64,000 bases of DNA from the NCBI RefSeq assembly GCF_000725885.1, contig NZ_JODR01000009.1, positions 62,001 to 126,000 of the forward strand, read 5' to 3'. The notes under the pieces were generated by a model. The model made no database searches, was not told the origin of the DNA, and saw nothing but the letters and a program-made list of their open reading frames with translations. This DNA is from Streptomyces albus subsp. albus (GTDB taxonomy: Bacteria; Actinomycetota; Actinomycetes; Streptomycetales; Streptomycetaceae). This document shows positions 1 through 10,480 of the stretch, one piece after another. Numbering within the stretch: position 1 is the first letter of the stretch; each line of letters starts with the position of its first letter. The position numbers and the translations under genes are program-made.

Positions 1-292
1 GGAACGGGACCAGGTGGTGCTCACAGGTCGAGTAGACCTCGATGTCCTTGACCAGCACCATCTCGTCGTGGCCGATGTCGAAGGTGGTGGTCAGCACGTC
101 CTCGGGCTTCTGGCGCAGCCCGGCGAAGATCTCCTTGTACGCCCTCGCCACCCGGGCCGGGGTCTCCAGGAGCCCCTCGCGGTCCGGGTCCTCGCCGACA
201 GCGATGAGCAGTTCACGCACCGCGTTCTCGGCGCGCTTCTCGTCGAAGTCGCCTATCGGCCTCTCCCCGTCCAGGGTCACCGGGTCGGTCAT
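1..292 (-). CDS. folE: GTP cyclohydrolase I (3' end beyond window)
   Basis: First enzyme of tetrahydrofolate synthesis, converting GTP to dihydroneopterin triphosphate in the cytoplasm. Only the N-terminal 97 or so residues are in the window. They begin [20 protein letters not shown] and run through an [12 protein letters not shown] helix to the zinc/catalytic signature [10 protein letters not shown] at the window edge. The ATG at 290-292 fits the family start. It lies downstream of ftsH on the same strand, separated by a strong hairpin at 369-403, so it may have its own promoter. The folE-ftsH-hpt neighbourhood is conserved in Streptomyces. Confidence 0.93.
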   Translation of the reverse strand, partial: MTDPVTLDGERPIGDFDEKRAENAVRELLIAVGEDPDREGLLETPARVARAYKEIFAGLRQKPEDVLTTTFDIGHDEMVLVKDIEVYSTCEHHLVPF

Positions 293-368
293 CTGGTCCC
301 TCGTTCCTCGACTCGCGCAGCGGGCCGCCCTGCGTGCCGGCACTGCCCGGTTGCGTACACAGCGGAAA

Positions 369-403
369 GCCGCGCCCCTCGACACTAACGCGAGGGGCGC
401 GGC
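369..403. terminator. intrinsic-type hairpin between ftsH and folE
   Basis: A perfect 13-bp inverted repeat (369-381 with 391-403; arm GCCGCGCCCCTCG) encloses a 9-nt loop. It lies 40 bp past the ftsH stop and before folE. There is no long T-tract, as is usual for GC-rich actinomycete terminators. Confidence 0.75.
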
Positions 404-443
404 CTGCATTCCAGCGGGCGGGGTCACCCCCGCCGACCTGGGA

Positions 444-2462
444 TCATCCGTTGTCGGGATCGGCGGGCTCGACGATGGCGTCGGAGTCCCGGGGGCCGAT
501 CTCCTTGCCGGTGTGGTTCGAGTTGCCGTTGGCCAGGGCGGACGGCGGCACCGAGACCGGCGGCCGGGTGGAGGGGGTGCGCCGCGAGGAACCGGTCCAG
601 GCGGGGCGGGCGGGACGCTTGACGACCGGGCGGAAGATCTCGGCGATCTCCTCCTTGTTCAGCGTCTCCTTCTCCAGCAGGGCCAGCACGAGGTTGTCGA
701 GGACGTCGCGGTTCTCCACCAGGATTTCCCAGGCTTCGTTGTGCGCCGTCTCGATCAGCTTCTTGACCTCCTCGTCCACCAGCCCGGCGACCTCCTCGGA
801 GTAGTCGCGCTGGTGGGCCATCTCCTTGCCCAGGAAGGGCTCGGACTGGTCGGAGCCGAACTTGATGGCACCGAGCCGCTCGGTCATGCCGTACTGGGTG
901 ACCATCGCCCGGGCCGTGGCCGTGGCCTTCTCGATGTCGTTGGCCGCGCCCGTGGTCGGGTCGTGGAAGACGAGCTCCTCGGCCGCCCGGCCGCCCATCA
1001 TGTAGGCGAGCTGGTCGAGCATCTCGTTCCGCGTCGTGGAGTACTTGTCCTCGTCGGGGAGCACCATCGTGTAGCCGAGGGCACGGCCCCGCGACAGGAT
1101 GGTGATCTTGTGGACGGGGTCGGAGTTGGGAGAGGCCGCCGCGACCAGGGCGTGTCCGCCCTCGTGGTACGCGGTGATCTTCTTCTCCTTGTCGCTCATG
1201 ATCCGGGTCCGCTTCTGCGGGCCGGCCACGACGCGGTCGATCGCCTCGTCCAGGAACTTGTTGTCGATCAGCTTCTGGTCACTGCGGGCGGTGAGCAGGG
1301 CGGCCTCGTTGAGGACGTTGCTCAGGTCGGCGCCGGTGAAACCGGGGGTACGGCGGGCGACCGCGCTCAGGTCCACGTCGGGCGCCATGGGCTTGCCCTT
1401 CTGGTGGACCTGGAGGATCTCCAGCCGGCCCTGCATGTCGGGGCGGTCGACGGCGATCTGCCGGTCGAAGCGGCCGGGACGCAGCAGGGCGGGGTCCAGG
1501 ATGTCGGGCCGGTTGGTGGCGGCGATCAGGATGACGCCGCCCTTGACGTCGAAGCCGTCCATCTCGACCAGCAGCTGGTTGAGCGTCTGCTCGCGCTCGT
1601 CGTGACCGCCGCCCATGCCGGCGCCGCGGTGACGGCCGACGGCGTCGATCTCGTCGACGAAGACGATGGCCGGCGCGTTGGCCTTGGCCTGCTCGAACAG
1701 GTCGCGGACGCGGGAGGCGCCCACACCGACGAACATCTCGACGAAGTCGGAGCCGGAGATCGAGTAGAACGGCACCCCGGCCTCGCCGGCGACCGCGCGG
1801 GCCAGCAGCGTCTTACCGGTGCCGGGCGGGCCGTAGAGCAGCACACCCTTGGGGATCTTGGCGCCGACGGCCTGGAACTTTGCGGGCTCCTGGAGGAACT
1901 CCTTGATCTCCTGGAGTTCCTCGACGGCCTCGTCGGAGCCGGCCACGTCGGAGAACGTCGTCTTCGGGGTGTCCTTGGTGATGAGCTTGGCCTTCGACTT
2001 GCCGAAGTTCATCACCCGGGAGCCGCCACCCTGCATCTGATTCATCAGGAACAGGAAGATGACGATGATCAGCACGAACGGCAGCAGGGAGATCAGCATC
2101 CCGACGAACGGGTTCTGCTTCTGCGGCGCGACCGTGTACCCCTTCGGGATCTCCTTCTGGTCGTACTTTTGCTGGAGCTCCTTGGCGATGTCGACGCCCT
2201 GGTCGTCGATGTAGCTCGCCTTGATCTTGTCGCTGTCCTCGACCTTGGCGCCGTCCTTGAGCTCCAGCTTGACGATCTGCTCGTCGCCGGTGGTGAGCTC
2301 GGCGGATTTCACCTTGTCCTGTCGGATCGCCTGTACGACCTGGCCGGTGTCCACCGTCTTGAAGCCGCCGGACGAGCCGACGACCTGCATCAACACGACC
2401 ACGGCAAGGACGGCCAGCACGATCCACATGACCGGCCCGCGGAAGTATCGCTTCACGTCCAT
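444..2462 (-). CDS. ftsH: ATP-dependent zinc metalloprotease FtsH
   Basis: Membrane-anchored AAA+ protease that extracts and degrades membrane and short-lived cytosolic proteins as a hexamer. The 672-residue product has a TM helix at about 11-28, an extracytoplasmic domain, a second TM at about 122-140, Walker A GPPGTGKT at 211-218, Walker B IVFVDEID at 266-273, and zinc motif HEGGH at 433-437. The C-terminal tail ([11 protein letters not shown] and after) is low complexity, as in other Streptomyces FtsH proteins. The chosen ATG gives the conserved start [10 protein letters not shown]. An in-frame GTG at 2498 would add 12 residues, and the AGGAGGG nearby is badly spaced for either start. Confidence 0.96.
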   Translation of the reverse strand: MDVKRYFRGPVMWIVLAVLAVVVLMQVVGSSGGFKTVDTGQVVQAIRQDKVKSAELTTGDEQIVKLELKDGAKVEDSDKIKASYIDDQGVDIAKELQQKYDQKEIPKGYTVAPQKQNPFVGMLISLLPFVLIIVIFLFLMNQMQGGGSRVMNFGKSKAKLITKDTPKTTFSDVAGSDEAVEELQEIKEFLQEPAKFQAVGAKIPKGVLLYGPPGTGKTLLARAVAGEAGVPFYSISGSDFVEMFVGVGASRVRDLFEQAKANAPAIVFVDEIDAVGRHRGAGMGGGHDEREQTLNQLLVEMDGFDVKGGVILIAATNRPDILDPALLRPGRFDRQIAVDRPDMQGRLEILQVHQKGKPMAPDVDLSAVARRTPGFTGADLSNVLNEAALLTARSDQKLIDNKFLDEAIDRVVAGPQKRTRIMSDKEKKITAYHEGGHALVAAASPNSDPVHKITILSRGRALGYTMVLPDEDKYSTTRNEMLDQLAYMMGGRAAEELVFHDPTTGAANDIEKATATARAMVTQYGMTERLGAIKFGSDQSEPFLGKEMAHQRDYSEEVAGLVDEEVKKLIETAHNEAWEILVENRDVLDNLVLALLEKETLNKEEIAEIFRPVVKRPARPAWTGSSRRTPSTRPPVSVPPSALANGNSNHTGKEIGPRDSDAIVEPADPDNG

Positions 2463-2647
2463 CCATACGGAGCGCGCGCGCCCCGTCCCTCCTGCCACAG
2501 TGAGTTGAAAAGCCTGACCTTCGGACGGTACCCCAGCATTGTCACCCGGCGCCGCCGAGGACGGTCAACCACACCGTCCTCCGAAGCTCCAACGAGGGGA
2601 ACCGTCCCTGTGTTCCCGTTCCGAACGCAGGGCACCCCGGAACCCCG

Positions 2648-3202
2648 TCAGCCGCCGTAGACGTGCGGGGCGAGGGTGCCGACGAAGGGGAGATTGCGGT
2701 ACTTCTCCGCATAGTCGAGCCCGTAGCCGACGACGAACTCGTTGGGGATGTCGAAACCCACCCACTTCACGTCGATCGCCACCTTGGCCGCGTCGGGCTT
2801 GCGCAGCAGCGTGCACACGTTCAAGGACGCGGGCTCGCGGGAGCCCAGGTTCGACAGCAGCCAGGAGAGTGTCAGGCCGGAGTCGATGATGTCCTCGACG
2901 ATCAGGACGTGCTTGCCCTTGATGTCGGTGTCCAGGTCCTTGAGGATGCGGACCACGCCGGAGGACTGGGTCCCGGCCCCGTAGGAGGACACCGCCATCC
3001 AGTCCATCGTCGCCGGGGTGGACAGTGCGCGCGCCAGGTCGGCCATGACCATGACGGCGCCCTTGAGCACCCCGACGAGCAGCAGATCCTTGCCCGCGTA
3101 CTCCGCGTCGATCTTCGCGGCCAGCTCGGCCAGCTTCGCGTCGATCTCTTCCTTGCTGACCAGCACCGACTCCAGATCGGCGCCCATGTCTTTCTCGTCC
3201 AC
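2648..3202 (-). CDS. hpt: hypoxanthine phosphoribosyltransferase
   Basis: Purine salvage enzyme joining hypoxanthine or guanine to PRPP to give IMP or GMP. The 184-residue product has the type I phosphoribosyltransferase PRPP loop [13 protein letters not shown], the [10 protein letters not shown] segment that contacts pyrophosphate, and the conserved end [14 protein letters not shown]. The start used is the GTG giving [14 protein letters not shown]; the ATG at 3187 is an alternative five codons in. It lies between tilS and ftsH on the same strand, a classic order in Gram-positive bacteria (tilS-hpt-ftsH). The open frame continues far upstream with no start signal, and that part overlaps tilS, so it is not coding. 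Confidence 0.95.
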   Translation of the reverse strand: MDEKDMGADLESVLVSKEEIDAKLAELAAKIDAEYAGKDLLLVGVLKGAVMVMADLARALSTPATMDWMAVSSYGAGTQSSGVVRILKDLDTDIKGKHVLIVEDIIDSGLTLSWLLSNLGSREPASLNVCTLLRKPDAAKVAIDVKWVGFDIPNEFVVGYGLDYAEKYRNLPFVGTLAPHVYGG

Positions 3203-3291
3203 CCGTGCTGCTCTCGCTCGTCGAGTCCGCCACAGTCCTGACCCGCCGGGAGACCGGGTGGCCGACCCGGGTCGGTGCCGGGCCGCGCCGG

Positions 3292-4425
3292 TCAGCTCGG
3301 TGAGCCGTGCCGGACGACCAGTCTGCCACCCTGCCTGGCGACCTCGACACGCCCGGGCAGGTTCAGGGCCCGCTGACCCCGCCAGGCGGTCAGCAGCCGG
3401 TCCATCTCCTCGATGTGCCGCGCGAAGAGGGAACCGGCCGGTGAGCCCGCGTCGACGGCGGCCCGCCGCAGCACCCGGCGGCGCACGGCGGGGGGCAGCG
3501 CGTACAGCCGGGCGACGTCCAGCTCGATGCGGATGTCCATCCCGGTGGCCTGCTCGCCCGGCCGTCCGGCGGCGGAGTCGCCCGGGCCGTGCACCACGGT
3601 GCGCTGGGCCTCGTCGGTCCAGGCGTCCAGCGCGTCGGCGTCGTCGCGGGAGAGCTGCGCCGTCCGGGCGAGCGCCTCGATCACGCCCTTGCCGAGGGCC
3701 TTCTCCAGCGCGGGCAGCGCCTCGTGGCGGACCCGGGAGCGGGTGAAGGCGGGGTCGGTGTTGTGGGGGTCGTCCCAGACGGGCAGCGACTGGACCATGC
3801 ACGCCTTGCGGGTCGTCTGGCGGTCCACGGCCAGGAACGGGCGGCGGTACCGTCCGCCGGGGCCGGAGACGGCCGCCATGCCGGACAGGGAGCGGGTGCC
3901 GGAGCCGCGGGCGAGGCCCAGCAGCACCGTCTCGGCCTGGTCGTCACGGGTGTGGCCGAGCAGGACGGCGGCGGCCCGGTGCCGCTCGGCGACCTCGTCC
4001 AGGGCGGCGTAGCGGGCCTCACGGGCGGCGGCCTCGGGTCCGGTGTGGGTGCGGCCCACATGGACGGCGACCGACTCGACGGGGGCCAGGCCGAGGGCGG
4101 TGAGGCGGTCGGCGACGTCCTGGGCCCGCTCGGCGGAGCCGGGCTGGAGGCCGTGGTCGATGGTGACGCCTCCGGCGCGCAGGCCGAGGCGGGGGGCTTC
4201 GAAGGCGAGTGCCGAGGCCAGCGCCATGGAATCGGCGCCGCCGGAGCAGGCCACCAGGACGAGCGGCCCTTCCTCGGCGGGGTGGGGGGCGGTGGGGGGC
4301 GGTGGGGCCGGCGCCCCGGAGCTCACGGGGGCTGCCGCCGGCTGCGCGCTGAGCGCACCGAGCACGTCGTGGAGCGTGCGGCGGACCGCCAGGCGTATCG
4401 CGGCGACCGCGGGGTGGGGACCCAT
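3292..4425 (-). CDS. tilS: tRNA(Ile)-lysidine synthetase
   Basis: Modifies C34 of the CAU-anticodon isoleucine tRNA to lysidine using ATP and lysine, so that the tRNA reads AUA. The 377-residue N-type ATP pyrophosphatase carries the P-loop SGGADS at 61-66, then [10 protein letters not shown] and [17 protein letters not shown]. An Ala/Pro-rich insert (about 27-50) precedes the P-loop and is typical of Streptomyces copies. A GAGGAAG ribosome-binding site sits about 10 nt before the ATG. Co-oriented with hpt and ftsH, probably one operon. Confidence 0.93.
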   Translation of the reverse strand: MGPHPAVAAIRLAVRRTLHDVLGALSAQPAAAPVSSGAPAPPPPTAPHPAEEGPLVLVACSGGADSMALASALAFEAPRLGLRAGGVTIDHGLQPGSAERAQDVADRLTALGLAPVESVAVHVGRTHTGPEAAAREARYAALDEVAERHRAAAVLLGHTRDDQAETVLLGLARGSGTRSLSGMAAVSGPGGRYRRPFLAVDRQTTRKACMVQSLPVWDDPHNTDPAFTRSRVRHEALPALEKALGKGVIEALARTAQLSRDDADALDAWTDEAQRTVVHGPGDSAAGRPGEQATGMDIRIELDVARLYALPPAVRRRVLRRAAVDAGSPAGSLFARHIEEMDRLLTAWRGQRALNLPGRVEVARQGGRLVVRHGSPS

Positions 4426-4643
4426 GTCCGATTCACTTCCTCGTCAAGGATCTGCGCCGATACCGCGGGAGGGGGTTCCGCGGGGTCTGCGGGGCGCTTG
4501 GGGAGGTTGAGGCCGACTCTTATCACGCTGAGTATGTAGATGGTGACAGAGAAGGACCGCGTTACCCGAGCATCGCACGCGTACCCTGCCCGCACGGTCC
4601 CTCGGAAGAGTGATTGGGAGGGTGTACGGAACTGCCGTCCGCC

Positions 4644-5780
4644 TCAGTCGGCCTTACGGTGCACCCGCGCGATCCACTCGGCGGGCGCGGCGATCTCCGC
4701 CTTCGTCGGAAGGGTGTTCGGGGACGTCCACACACGGTTGAAACCCTCCATGCCGACCTCGTCCACGACGGCCCGCACGAACCGCTCCCCGTCCCGGTAC
4801 TGGCGCAGCTTCGCGTCCAGCCCCAGCAGCTTGCGCAGCGCCAGATCGAGGCGCCCGGCACCACTGGCGCGGCGCTTTTGGAACTTCTCCCTGATCTCCG
4901 TGACCGTCGGGACGACCTGCGGGCCCACCCCGTCCATCACGTAGTCGGCGTGCCCCTCCAGCAGCGACATCACGGCCGTCAGCCGCCCCAGGACCTCCCG
5001 CTGGGCGGGCGTCTGCACCAGCTCCACCAGGCTGGGCCGCTCCTCCTCGGCGGCGGCCTCCCCCTCCCCCGGCTTGCCGCCGGCCAGCGCCTGGGCGGCC
5101 TCCCGCAGCCGCTCCAGCAGCGTGGACGGGTCGATGTCGGTCTGCTCCAGGAAGGACTGGATCTCCATCCGCAGGTGGTCGCGGAGCCAGGGCACGGCCG
5201 TGAACTGGGTGCGGTGCGTCTCCTCGTGCAGGCACACCCACAGCCGGAAGTCGTGCGGGTCCACCTGGAGCTCCCGCTCCACATGGACGATGTTCGGCGC
5301 CACCAGCAGCAGCCGGCCGCCGCCGTCGGCACCGCCCGGCAGATCCCGGCTGGCCGGCGCGAACGTCTCGTACTGCCCCAGCACCCGCGAGGAGAGGAAC
5401 GACAGCAGCATCCCGACCTCGACGCCGGTCACCTTGCCGCCGACCGCGCCGAGCACCGCCCCGCCGGGCAGGTTCGCGCGCCGCTCCCGCATCTTGTCCA
5501 GCAGCGGCGTAAGCAGTTCGCGGAAGCCCGCCACGTTGGCCTTCACCCAGCCGGGCCGGTCCACCACGAGCACCGGCGTGTCCGCCTGCTCCCGGTCGGC
5601 GGGGGCCAGCCGCGTGAAGCCGCGCACGTGCTCCTCGGACGCCTTGGCGTGCCGCCGCAGCTCGGCGACGATGCCGCGTGCCTCCTCCCGGCCCACCTCC
5701 GGCCCCGGCCGCCCGAGCCGGGTCGCGGTCGAGACCGCGAGATTCCAGTCGACCATCTCCACACCACCGAGGCTCGTCAT
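4644..5780 (-). CDS. DUF2342 zinc-dependent metalloprotease family protein
   Basis: A 378-residue member of the actinobacterial DUF2342 family, often labelled coenzyme F420 biosynthesis-associated; its true substrate is not known. The visible signature is HEETHRTQF, an HExxH zinc-binding helix, inside VCLHEETHRTQFTAVPWL, followed by helical segments. No signal peptide is seen. The start chosen is ATG 5780; GAAGGA abuts it directly, and ATG 5756 (MVDWNLAV) is also possible. It sits between dacB and tilS on the same strand, its usual neighbours in Streptomyces. Whether it degrades protein has not been shown. Confidence 0.85.
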   Translation of the reverse strand: MTSLGGVEMVDWNLAVSTATRLGRPGPEVGREEARGIVAELRRHAKASEEHVRGFTRLAPADREQADTPVLVVDRPGWVKANVAGFRELLTPLLDKMRERRANLPGGAVLGAVGGKVTGVEVGMLLSFLSSRVLGQYETFAPASRDLPGGADGGGRLLLVAPNIVHVERELQVDPHDFRLWVCLHEETHRTQFTAVPWLRDHLRMEIQSFLEQTDIDPSTLLERLREAAQALAGGKPGEGEAAAEEERPSLVELVQTPAQREVLGRLTAVMSLLEGHADYVMDGVGPQVVPTVTEIREKFQKRRASGAGRLDLALRKLLGLDAKLRQYRDGERFVRAVVDEVGMEGFNRVWTSPNTLPTKAEIAAPAEWIARVHRKAD

Positions 5781-5884
5781 TCCTTCACCGTACGTGGAGC
5801 ACGCCCCGTGCGGCAGCCGACCGCGGGACCGCACGTCCCGCGCGGGCGGTACGGGAGATCACCGTCCGGTTCCGGCCGAGCCCG

Positions 5885-7441
5885 TCAGCCGGTGGAGGGC
5901 GAGTCGCGGCAGCCGCAGTTCGCCAAGGCCGAGGCGAGCCTGTCCAGCGAGGTCTGCGCCGGGTCCCGGCCCGGGGCGCCCGTCGTCATGAAGGCGAAGG
6001 CCAGCATCCGCCCGTCCGCGTCCACCACCGTGCCCGCCAGCGTGTTCACCCCCGTCAGGGTGCCCGTCTTGGCCCGTACCAGACCCGCGCCCGGCTCGCC
6101 GCGCTCCCCGCCGTACCGGTCGCCGAGGGTGCCGCTGAACCCGGCGACGGGCAGCCCCGTCAGGACGGACCGCAGCCCGGGCCGGTCCGGGTCGGCCGCC
6201 AGAGTGAGCAGCCGGGTCAGCAGGGCCGGCGAGAGCCGGTCGGTGCGGTCCAGACCGCTGCCGTCGTGGAACCTGGCGCCCCGCACCGGCACGTGCAGCC
6301 GCCGCAGCACCCGCTCGACCGCGCGGCCGGCGCCCCGGAAACCGGCCGGCTCGCCCTCGGCCAGTGCGGTCTGCCGGGCCAGCGCCTCCGCGATGTCGTT
6401 GTCGCTGTGGGTGAGCATCCGCTCGACCAGTGCGCCCAGTGTCGCCGACCGGTGGACGGCGAGCTTCCGCGCACCCTTGGGCGCCTTCGCCTCGCGGGGG
6501 CCGCCCCGCACCTCGATGCCGGCCTCGCGCAGCCGGCCGGCGAACCGCCGCGCCGCGTCCCCGGCCGGATCGGCGCTGCGCGGCGCCGGTCCGTGGTCGC
6601 TCTTGTCGGTCCTGCCCTCGTTGATCATCAGCGGGGTGACCGGGGCGATGTTCTCGTTGGGGCTGATGGGGTGCAGCTCGGGCCCGGCGTAGCGCGAGGT
6701 GTCGTACGTCAGCCGCACCGTGCGCACGTGCCGCCGTCCCAGGGCGCGCGCCGTGTCGTCCGCCAGCGCGTCCACGTCCTTCGCCGTCAGCGTGGGATCG
6801 CCCCCGCCCACCAGCGTGACGCCGTCGCCCTTGCCCACCGCGCGGGTGGCGATGCGGTACGTCTCGCCGCGCACCGTCAAAGCGGCGACGGCCGTGGCCA
6901 GCTTGATCGTGGAAGCCGGGGCCGACACCTCGCCGGCGCCCTCGGAGAACAGCTGCCGCCCGGTGACGGCGTCCACCACCGAGGCGTGGCGCACGCGCCC
7001 GAGGGACCCGTCCTCCAGCAGCGGCTCCAAGGCGTCCGCCAGCGCCGACGCGGTGGGCGGCGGCACCTGCGGGGACCGGCCGGGCGGACCGCCGGCCGTC
7101 CCGCCGCGCCGCGAGACGGGCCCCGCCGCCGCGAGCACCTGCGGGGCCGTCGGCGCCGTGGGATCCACGCCCGGCGTGTGGCCCCCGCCACTTCCCGTGA
7201 CCTGCCGGGCCGCCCACGCCCGCTCCGCCGTACGCTGACCCGAGTCCCACGGTCCCGCGGCGGCCACCGTCACACCGGCGACGAGAACTCCCAGTGCGGT
7301 GGACGCGGCGGTCAGCCGTACGGTCTGCCGCTGCTGCGGTGCGGCGGCCCGCCAGCGACGCCGGGCCCTGCGTGCCGCGAGACGGGCTGCGCGGTATGCC
7401 CGGTTCGTGGTGGCACGCACCTTCGAAGCGGCGTCATGCAC
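5885..7441 (-). CDS. dacB: D-alanyl-D-alanine carboxypeptidase/endopeptidase (PBP4, family S13)
   Basis: Penicillin-binding protein that trims or cleaves peptidoglycan peptide cross-links outside the membrane. The GTG at 7441 is chosen because AAGGGG lies 9 nt upstream; an ATG nine codons further out lacks this site. An Arg-rich N-terminus is followed by one TM/signal segment (about 44-62), then a Pro/Gly-rich linker. The three active-site motifs are present: STIK (177-180), HSDND, and KTGTL near the C-terminus. The product is 518 residues. Divergent from ppa, with about 130 bp of shared regulatory DNA. Confidence 0.92.
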   Translation of the reverse strand: MHDAASKVRATTNRAYRAARLAARRARRRWRAAAPQQRQTVRLTAASTALGVLVAGVTVAAAGPWDSGQRTAERAWAARQVTGSGGGHTPGVDPTAPTAPQVLAAAGPVSRRGGTAGGPPGRSPQVPPPTASALADALEPLLEDGSLGRVRHASVVDAVTGRQLFSEGAGEVSAPASTIKLATAVAALTVRGETYRIATRAVGKGDGVTLVGGGDPTLTAKDVDALADDTARALGRRHVRTVRLTYDTSRYAGPELHPISPNENIAPVTPLMINEGRTDKSDHGPAPRSADPAGDAARRFAGRLREAGIEVRGGPREAKAPKGARKLAVHRSATLGALVERMLTHSDNDIAEALARQTALAEGEPAGFRGAGRAVERVLRRLHVPVRGARFHDGSGLDRTDRLSPALLTRLLTLAADPDRPGLRSVLTGLPVAGFSGTLGDRYGGERGEPGAGLVRAKTGTLTGVNTLAGTVVDADGRMLAFAFMTTGAPGRDPAQTSLDRLASALANCGCRDSPSTG

Positions 7442-7573
7442 CTCGACCAGCCCCTTTCGCGAGCACACATGTGCGTGGGGGACACTTAATCACCAGACTG
7501 GAGTTCTTCTGGGGGACGGCCCCCAGGGCACACGAGTGCTGATCTCATCATGATCTATACGGAGGAGCCTCCC

Positions 7574-8062
7574 TTGGAGTTCGACGTCACCATCGAGATC
7601 CCGAAGGGCTCGCGGAACAAGTACGAGGTGGACCACGAGACGGGCCGCATCCGCCTCGACCGTCACCTGTTCACCTCCACCGTGTACCCGGCGGACTACG
7701 GCTTCGTCGACGGCACCCTGGGCGAGGACGGCGACCCGCTCGACGCCCTGGTGCTGCTGGAGGAGCCCACCTTCCCCGGGTGCATCATCAAGTGCCGCGC
7801 CATCGGCATGTTCCGGATGACCGACGAGGCCGGCGGCGACGACAAGCTGCTGTGCGTCCCGGCGTCCGACCCTCGGATGGAGCACCTGCGGGACATCCAC
7901 CACGTCAGCGAGTTCGACCGCCTGGAGATCCAGCACTTCTTCGAGGTCTACAAGGACCTGGAGCCCGGCAAGTCCGTCGAGGGCGCGAACTGGGTCGGCC
8001 GCGCCGAGGCGGAGTCCGAGGTGGAAGCCTCCATCAAGCGCCTCGCCGCAGAGGGCCACTGA
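7574..8062 (+). CDS. ppa: inorganic pyrophosphatase (family I)
   Basis: Hydrolyses pyrophosphate to phosphate, driving biosynthetic reactions. The 162-residue product begins at a TTG ([19 protein letters not shown]), placed 7 nt after a strong GGAGGAG site at 7561-7567. This start matches the family better than the ATG at 7550. The metal-binding signature [10 protein letters not shown] and the YPADYGF segment are intact. The dacB-ppa divergent pair is conserved in Streptomyces. A repeat-rich untranslated stretch follows. Confidence 0.95.
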   Translation: MEFDVTIEIPKGSRNKYEVDHETGRIRLDRHLFTSTVYPADYGFVDGTLGEDGDPLDALVLLEEPTFPGCIIKCRAIGMFRMTDEAGGDDKLLCVPASDPRMEHLRDIHHVSEFDRLEIQHFFEVYKDLEPGKSVEGANWVGRAEAESEVEASIKRLAAEGH

Positions 8063-8249
8063 CCGGACAGCCCCTGGCACCCCCTCCAAGTGCTGGGGGC
8101 TCCACCCCTCACCAACCCTGGTACCTACCGCTTGGTACCCCAAGGCCCACCGAAGCGGACAGCAACGGAGTCACAACCCCTCCAAGGGCTCCCGCCGCAA
8201 GGCGGGTCTCATTCACGGCCACGGGCTCAGGCTCTTTCGGCCGGGGGTC

Positions 8250-8376
8250 CTAGGGGGCGAAGCCCCCTAGCGGGGGGCAGTTGGGGGGCGGAGCCGCCCC
8301 AACGCCCGTCCGGCGAGGACCGGGGGTTTGGGGGCGGAGCCCCCAACAAATGGGGCAGCCAGGGGCCGGAGGCCCC
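8250..8376. repeat. cluster of perfect short palindromes
   Basis: Several GC-rich inverted repeats in a row: CTAGGGGGCGAAGCCCCCTAG (8250-8270), a 22-bp TTGG...CCAA hairpin (8281-8302), a 19-bp one (8328-8346), and CAGGGGCCGGAGGCCCC (about 8360-8376). All share a GG(C/A)GAAGCC or GGCGGAGCC core. They could be ppa terminators or a mobile palindromic repeat family. No gene is visible in 8063-8553. Confidence 0.8.
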
Positions 8377-8453
8377 AGCCACCGGGATAAGGGCCCAGCC
8401 CACAGAGGGCGCCAGAGGGCTGCCCCCTCACCCACAGAGCCGCCCCCAGCCAA

Positions 8454-8548
8454 GGGGCACCAGGGGCGAGGCCCCAGGGGGTACCAGGGGCGAAGGCCCC
8501 AAGGGGCACCAGGGGAGAAACCCCGGGGGTACCAGGGGCGAAGGCCTC
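8454..8548. repeat. four tandem ~24-bp GC-rich repeats
   Basis: The unit is approximately GGGGYACCAGGGGCGAAGGCCCCA and occurs four times at about 8454, 8477, 8502 and 8525, with small changes. Each unit can fold (GGGGCGAAGGCCCC). It ends at the 3' side of the ThrE-like gene and may end that transcript. Confidence 0.75.
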
Positions 8549-8553
8549 AGGGG

Positions 8554-10206
8554 TCAGAAGCCGCGAGTGCGCTTGGCGGCTCGCCGGCCCGGCAAGGGCG
8601 TCTCCCTCCCCGGCGCCTTGATGAACAACCGCGCCAGCTCCCCCCCAAGGTTCACCCCGATGGCGATCGCCAACGCCAGCGCCCCCGCGGTGGCCAAATG
8701 CTCGAACCCCTTGTTCACATCCTCCTGCGCGATGTTCAGCAGCCCGAAGTAGGTGTTGCTACCCGGCAGCAGCGGCCCGATCGCCGCGGTGATGTACGGC
8801 AGCGACGACGCGAACTGGTACCGGGACAGCAGCTGTCCGAACAGTCCGACGAGCCCGGCCGCGATCACGGTCGCGGGCACCGGCTTGACGTCGGCGGTGG
8901 TCAGCGCCCCGAAGATCAGCCAGGCGACTCCGCCGTTGAGGGTGGCGGGGAGGATGGTGTGGCGTTCCTGCTGGAGCAGGATGCAGAAGGCGAGCGCCAG
9001 CAGCATGGAGGCGAACAGCTGGATGACGGGCCGGCCGCCCCCGTGGTGGACGATGTCGGGGGTGAGCCTGGCGTGCAGCCGGTCGCCGACGTACAGCACG
9101 AGCAGGACGCCGCAGACGATGCCGACGATGAGGTAGACGACCTCCAGCAGGCGGGCCGCGGCGGTGATGTAGAAGCCGGTGAGTCCGTCCTGGACGGCGG
9201 CGACGAGGGCGCGTCCGGGGATGAGCGCGAAGAGGCCACCGGTGATCACGGCGGACGCCTGGATGTGGGTGTCGGTGTGCTGGGAGAGCAGCGCGACGCT
9301 GACCCCTATCGCCGCGGGCGGCATCGCGGCGGCGGCGAACTGGTAGAACTCGGGCAGCCCGCGTGCGGCGCACAGCCAGGCGAGGCGGTCGCCGAGGACG
9401 GCGCCGAGCGCGGCGAGGAAGAAGACGAGCGCGTCACCGCCCACGAGGAGGGACGCGGCGCCGGACAGTGCGCCGCTGGCCGCGCTGAGGGCCCATTTGG
9501 AGTAGGGGTGCCGGTTGCGGCGCATCTCGGCGAGGCGCCCGTAGGCCTCTTCGAGGGTGACGTCGCCCTGGGTGATGTCGGCGACGAGGGAGAAGACGGC
9601 GGAGAGCCGGGTGTAGTCGGTGCCGCGTCGCCGTACGGTCCGGCTGAGGGTGACGGGGTCGTCGACGAGGGACGGCTGGTGGGTGATGGACAGCAGGGTG
9701 AAGGTGACTTCGGGCTCGGTGCGGTCGAGCCCGTAGGCGTGGGCGACGCCGAACATGGCGGCTTCGACGTCCTCGGCGCCTTCGCCGCCGGCGAGCAGCA
9801 GTTCGCCGATACGGAGGGTGAGGTCGAGGACGCGGGGTACGGGTGGTCCGCTTTCGGTTTCCTCGGAGCGGGCGGGCCGCTCGGGCACGGGCCGCTCGGC
9901 GAGCGGCATCCGCACCAGGGAGCGCATGCGGTCCTGCCAGGGGGAGCCCGGTTTGGCCAGCGGGCCGATGACGGGGATGCCCTCGGGCGGGGTGAAGGCG
10001 CTGCCGGGCTCGTACTGCTGGGGCGTCTTGAGCCCTTCGGGGAGGGTGAACTCGGAGGTCGGGTGTTCCTCTTCCGGGACGGGGGGAAGCGGCACGCCGA
10101 GGGGGGCGGTGAACGCGCTCCGCGATTCGTCGGAGGACGGTCTGGTGTCCTCCGGTTCACCACCGTTCCCTGCGGCGTCGCCGTTTCCCTGGGGCTGCCC
10201 CACCAC
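8554..10206 (-). CDS. ThrE-type threonine/serine exporter family membrane protein
   Basis: Predicted inner-membrane exporter of small amino acids (ThrE family, two-domain architecture). About 140 disordered, Pro/Glu-rich residues precede a cytosolic segment (VLDLTLRIGELLLAGGEGAE... TFTLLSITHQPS) and then about ten hydrophobic helices, for example ALVFFLAALGAVLGDRL and LLEVVYLIVGIVCGVLLVL. The GTG at 10206 has AAGGAG 10 nt upstream; ATG 10230 and the ATG at 10272 are upstream alternatives. The product is about 550 residues. Substrate is inferred from the family only. Confidence 0.85.
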   Translation of the reverse strand: MVGQPQGNGDAAGNGGEPEDTRPSSDESRSAFTAPLGVPLPPVPEEEHPTSEFTLPEGLKTPQQYEPGSAFTPPEGIPVIGPLAKPGSPWQDRMRSLVRMPLAERPVPERPARSEETESGPPVPRVLDLTLRIGELLLAGGEGAEDVEAAMFGVAHAYGLDRTEPEVTFTLLSITHQPSLVDDPVTLSRTVRRRGTDYTRLSAVFSLVADITQGDVTLEEAYGRLAEMRRNRHPYSKWALSAASGALSGAASLLVGGDALVFFLAALGAVLGDRLAWLCAARGLPEFYQFAAAAMPPAAIGVSVALLSQHTDTHIQASAVITGGLFALIPGRALVAAVQDGLTGFYITAAARLLEVVYLIVGIVCGVLLVLYVGDRLHARLTPDIVHHGGGRPVIQLFASMLLALAFCILLQQERHTILPATLNGGVAWLIFGALTTADVKPVPATVIAAGLVGLFGQLLSRYQFASSLPYITAAIGPLLPGSNTYFGLLNIAQEDVNKGFEHLATAGALALAIAIGVNLGGELARLFIKAPGRETPLPGRRAAKRTRGF

Positions 10207-10480
10207 GTTCTGTCCGCTCCTTACCCTCATGCGCCGTTTGCGCGGTATGCCGCGTGTCTCCAGCAGTGCCACACCACGGACGCGGTGTCCAACAGTGCCG
10301 GTTCCACGTATTGGAAGCGTGATACCTCACAGTGGAGCATGTTGCGTGAGCCACTCCCCAAAGGTCCCCCTGTACAGCGGGATTAAAAGGGAGTCAGCCC
10401 TTCGACCGGGTGTGATCTACGGAACCCGGCCGTCGAATGCAGCCGTGCGGCGCAACGGCGGGCAGGGGGAGCGGACCGGT

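Noticed and set aside
2499..2570. ftsH promoter (TTGACC...GACAAT)
   Set aside because: The spacing (about 18-19 bp) and -10 are poor; not called.
42..2660. Very long open frame on the plus strand opposite ftsH
   Set aside because: Antisense to a clearly conserved ftsH; open only because of GC3 bias.
8454..8548. CRISPR or tRNA-like elements
   Set aside because: Short contiguous tandem repeats without spacers; no cloverleaf.
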